From assembly GCA_001577185.1 (NCBI GenBank), contig LSCM01000007.1, positions 1 through 25,928 on the forward strand: a stretch of DNA of 25,928 bases, read 5' to 3'. Below the pieces are notes generated by a model. It made no database searches. It was not told where the DNA came from and saw only the letters and a program-made list of their open reading frames with translations. Positions 23,957-25,928 of the stretch are shown here, piece after piece; position 1 is the stretch's first letter, and the number at the start of each line of letters is the position of its first letter. The position numbers were made by a program, and so were the translations under genes. Source of the stretch: Cloacimonetes bacterium TCS62. Its GTDB lineage: Bacteria; Cloacimonadota; Cloacimonadia; Cloacimonadales; TCS61.

Positions 23957-25249
23957 TTATTCTTCTCTTTTCGCTATTTTCTCTTTTATCTCTTTGGCAG
24001 CCTTATCAAGAGCTTCTTGAGGTCCTAAAATACCTCTAACTACTCTTTCTATAACATGTTCTTCCAGATATTTTCGTGTTTCAAACCACTCACTGATCTG
24101 TGGCTCATATGTGGCATAATTTAGTTGTTCATAGACAGATGCGATCTCTGGATTACTTGCTATTCTCTTTTTTAAAGCATCAACTTGCATTGCACTTTTA
24201 CGAACCGGCATATAGTACGTTAATTCACTCCAACGAGCTGTTTGTTCAGTATCGGTAAACCATTTCACGAATTCCCAAGCAGCTTTTTCTTTTGCCTTCT
24301 CTTCTTCATTTTTAAAGATCACAACATTCGTACCACTGATGATATTTCTTTTTGTTTCCTTAACAGGAATTGCAGATATTCCCATATTAAAATTAATTCC
24401 AGTTCGTAGCATAAAAGCCATCGACACACTAGAATCTTCATAAAAAGCTACTTTTTGAGCTGTAAAATCCTTTTGTCCTTCATAGCCGGGAGAAAGGTAG
24501 CCTGTTTTATCTTTATTCAGGATATTCGTAAAAACATTTAGGGCTTCTACTCCACCTTTTTTGTGAAAAAGTGGTTTTGTGTTATCTGCATTCATTATTT
24601 CACCACCTGCTTGCAAAAGCAAATTTTCAAACTGCCAGGCACTTATTTTTACTGTTGTTCCATACTGATCTATCTTGCCGTCTCCATCTGTATCCTGTGT
24701 TAACTTCTGACAATAAGTTCTAAAATCATCCCAAGTTTTAGGTGGTTTGTTTGGATCCATATCATTCTGGAATAGAATATCTTTATTATAATATTGTACT
24801 CTCACGCTCTTATTGAATGGGAAAGAAACAAGTTTCCCTTTCATAGTATTGCTCTTGATAAAAACTGGAAAGATATCATCCATTTCATTTTGTCCAAATT
24901 TTGGATCATTTTCTATGAAATCTTCTATTGGAACTATAACATCTCCATCCAACATATTTGCTATCCAAGCTTCATAAGCTTGTGCGACATCTGGTTGATT
25001 CCCAGTTTGAATAGAGGCCATTAACTTTTGAGAAAGGGCTGTGTAGTTACCCATATTTACTGATTTTACATGTATTCCTGGATGTGTATCATTGAATTTT
25101 TGAACAAGTTCAGAGAGTGCATCTCCAAGGGGACCGCCCATAGCTTGCCAAAATAAAATCTCAGTTACATCTTTATTTGTTTTATCTTGCTTACCGCAAC
25201 TTATTATCATTAAACTGAAGACAATTAATAATATAACTAGCTTTTTCAT
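23957..25249 (-). CDS. Extracellular solute-binding lipoprotein (family 1, sugar type)
   Basis: This 430-aa periplasmic binding protein belongs to the MalE/UgpB-like group that captures sugars or polyol phosphates for ABC importers. A lipoprotein signal peptide ends MIISC with the lipidated Cys at residue 18. Family blocks include EILFWQAMGGP, LVQKFNDTHPGIHVK, QPDVAQAYEAW, FNKSVRVQYYNKDI and PPKTWDDFRTYCQKL, then the C-terminal KAKEKAAWEFVKWFTD and LTYYMPVRKSA. The open frame extends 26 codons upstream, but AAGGAG at 25255-25260 and the signal peptide fix the start at 25249. No permease or ATPase of this type is nearby, so it is an orphan within the window. Confidence 0.92.
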   Translation of the reverse strand: MKKLVILLIVFSLMIISCGKQDKTNKDVTEILFWQAMGGPLGDALSELVQKFNDTHPGIHVKSVNMGNYTALSQKLMASIQTGNQPDVAQAYEAWIANMLDGDVIVPIEDFIENDPKFGQNEMDDIFPVFIKSNTMKGKLVSFPFNKSVRVQYYNKDILFQNDMDPNKPPKTWDDFRTYCQKLTQDTDGDGKIDQYGTTVKISAWQFENLLLQAGGEIMNADNTKPLFHKKGGVEALNVFTNILNKDKTGYLSPGYEGQKDFTAQKVAFYEDSSVSMAFMLRTGINFNMGISAIPVKETKRNIISGTNVVIFKNEEEKAKEKAAWEFVKWFTDTEQTARWSELTYYMPVRKSAMQVDALKKRIASNPEIASVYEQLNYATYEPQISEWFETRKYLEEHVIERVVRGILGPQEALDKAAKEIKEKIAKREE

Positions 25250-25254
25250 CTTAA

Positions 25255-25260
25255 CTCCTT
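25255..25260 (-). promoter_or_regulatory. Shine-Dalgarno site deciding the solute-binding protein start
   Basis: AAGGAG on the minus strand, 5 nt before ATG at 25249. The resulting protein begins directly with a Lys-Lys lipoprotein signal peptide; the 26-residue upstream extension would bury it. Confidence 0.85.
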
Positions 25261-25297
25261 TTAGAATTTTTTGGCAAACTAAATTTTCCACTCTTTG

Positions 25298-25303
25298 AGT
25301 CAA
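25298..25303 (-). promoter_or_regulatory. TTGACT, candidate -35 element for the solute-binding protein gene
   Basis: TTGACT on the minus strand, 48 nt before the ATG, followed after 17 nt by AGTTTG (preceded by TTT). This resembles the TTGACG/17 nt/ATTTTG arrangement before the first gene of the window and loosely the Bacteroidetes TAnnTTTG element. Confidence 0.35.
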
Positions 25304-25390
25304 TAAAAAACTGATTTGAATAATCAATTCACAATAGTTAGAAATTGATGATTTTTGAAAAAATATTTACAATCTACCTAAATATTTTTT

Positions 25391-25402
25391 TTTGAATTCA
25401 AA
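25391..25402. promoter_or_regulatory. Palindrome TTTGAATTCAAA before the flavin reductase gene
   Basis: A perfect 12-bp palindrome lies 13 nt before the ATG and 5 nt before the GAGG Shine-Dalgarno. It could be a small operator, but short palindromes of A and T-rich type also occur by chance. Confidence 0.25.
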
Positions 25403-25415
25403 TAAGTGAGGTATT

Positions 25416-25895
25416 ATGAAGAGAAAAGATTTTTCAAAAGTTCATGCAGCTTCAAAACATCCTGCCAGAGTTGCCTTAGCAATAGTTAAAGATAAAAATG
25501 AAAAGTACAATATGATAACTCTGGAATGGTTTATGAAAACATCCATAAAGCCACCTATGTTCGCAATTTCTATTGGACACACACGTTATTCTCATGAGTG
25601 TCTACAGAGTTTTAGATTTTTCAATTTATGCCTTCCTTCTAAAGAGATGACTGATGTCTCAAAGATATGCGGCTCGAGATCCGGAAGAGATATTGATAAA
25701 TTTGAAGTAACTAAAGTAGATTGGTTTAATGGGAAATTGGCTAAATTACCTATCCTAAAAGACGCTAAAGCAAATTTTGAGTGTAAGATAGTTACTCAAG
25801 TAAAAAGTGGTGATCATACGATTTTCGTAGGAGAAGTTAAACATTCTTGGTTGGATGAGGAGAAAGAAGTACAGACAGTTAAGGATTTGATGTAG
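25416..25895 (+). CDS. Flavin reductase-like (FMN-binding split barrel) protein
   Basis: This is a 159-aa soluble protein of the flavin reductase domain family. The pattern HPARVALAIVKDKN, MITLEWFMKTSIKPPMFAISIG, followed by FRFFNLCLPSKEM and the end region HTIFVGEVKHSWLDEE, is that of the small FMN-binding split barrel proteins. They bind FMN and either reduce free flavin for a partner or act as hydrogen-peroxide/oxygen-related flavoproteins. It is at the short end of the family and ends soon after the last barrel strand (TVKDLM), so the usual C-terminal extension is missing. A GAGG site precedes the ATG. It is divergent from the solute-binding protein gene. Physiological partner unknown. 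Confidence 0.8.
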   Translation: MKRKDFSKVHAASKHPARVALAIVKDKNEKYNMITLEWFMKTSIKPPMFAISIGHTRYSHECLQSFRFFNLCLPSKEMTDVSKICGSRSGRDIDKFEVTKVDWFNGKLAKLPILKDAKANFECKIVTQVKSGDHTIFVGEVKHSWLDEEKEVQTVKDLM

Positions 25896-25928
25896 TATTT
25901 TACCACAAATTATCACAGATAGATGCTT

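Noticed and set aside
25250..25327. 26-codon extension of the solute-binding protein
   Set aside because: A good AAGGAG and a lipoprotein signal peptide place the start at 25249.
1..25928. CRISPR arrays, insertion sequences, phage or defence genes
   Set aside because: No spaced repeat array, transposase, integrase or recognised defence protein was seen. The only tRNA has no attachment-site duplicate that I could find in the window.

Overview
The window is about 26 kb of AT-rich (roughly one-third GC), densely packed bacterial chromosome. It looks like a Gram-negative with an outer membrane: there is a Kdo-pathway arabinose-5-phosphate isomerase, a large secreted beta-barrel protein ending in Phe, a FecR-domain periplasmic protein and a lipoprotein solute-binding protein. 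The gene content (DUF2851, a cyclic-2,3-diphosphoglycerate-synthetase-like GTPase, a UMF1-type MFS carrier, a CHASE2 cyclase) fits an uncultured FCB-group lineage such as Cloacimonadota. That placement is inference from gene content. Unlike many Bacteroidetes, most genes here have clear GGAG-type Shine-Dalgarno sites.

Layout. (1) 90-1403 (+) is a lone cPGS-like GTPase with a good intrinsic terminator. (2) 1466-17480 is a long minus-strand block. Read in the direction of transcription it holds aroA; then ddl, a secreted 348-aa protein, a FecR-domain protein, a 785-aa outer-membrane protein and a CHASE2 adenylate cyclase; then a HU gene with its own terminator; then dnaN-recF-MFS carrier; then panD-panC-FAD oxidoreductase-DUF2851. 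(3) 17617-20603 (+) holds a MacB/LolD-like ATPase and permease and a YihY/BrkB membrane protein, all overlapping, followed closely by tRNA-Ser(GGA). (4) 20604-20906 is non-coding, unusually GC-rich for an intergenic region, with direct and inverted repeats. (5) 20907-25249 (-) holds an orphan sugar-type solute-binding lipoprotein, thrS and kdsD. (6) 25416-25895 (+) is a small flavin reductase-like protein.

How the genes work together. Most are housekeeping: chorismate pathway (aroA), peptidoglycan precursor (ddl), replication and repair (dnaN, recF), nucleoid (HU), pantothenate (panC, panD), LPS Kdo precursor (kdsD), translation (thrS, tRNA-Ser). The most interesting accessory unit is 9209-15218. 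Four tightly spaced genes there encode a secreted protein, a periplasmic FecR protein, an outer-membrane barrel with N-terminal Ig-like domains, and an inner-membrane CHASE2 cyclase with all catalytic residues intact. Together they look like a cell-envelope-spanning cAMP signalling module of unknown stimulus.

Three starts are set downstream of the longest open frame because a Shine-Dalgarno site and family alignment require it (DUF2851 at 2767, panD at 5096, the solute-binding protein at 25249). recF appears to start with TTG directly after the dnaN stop.
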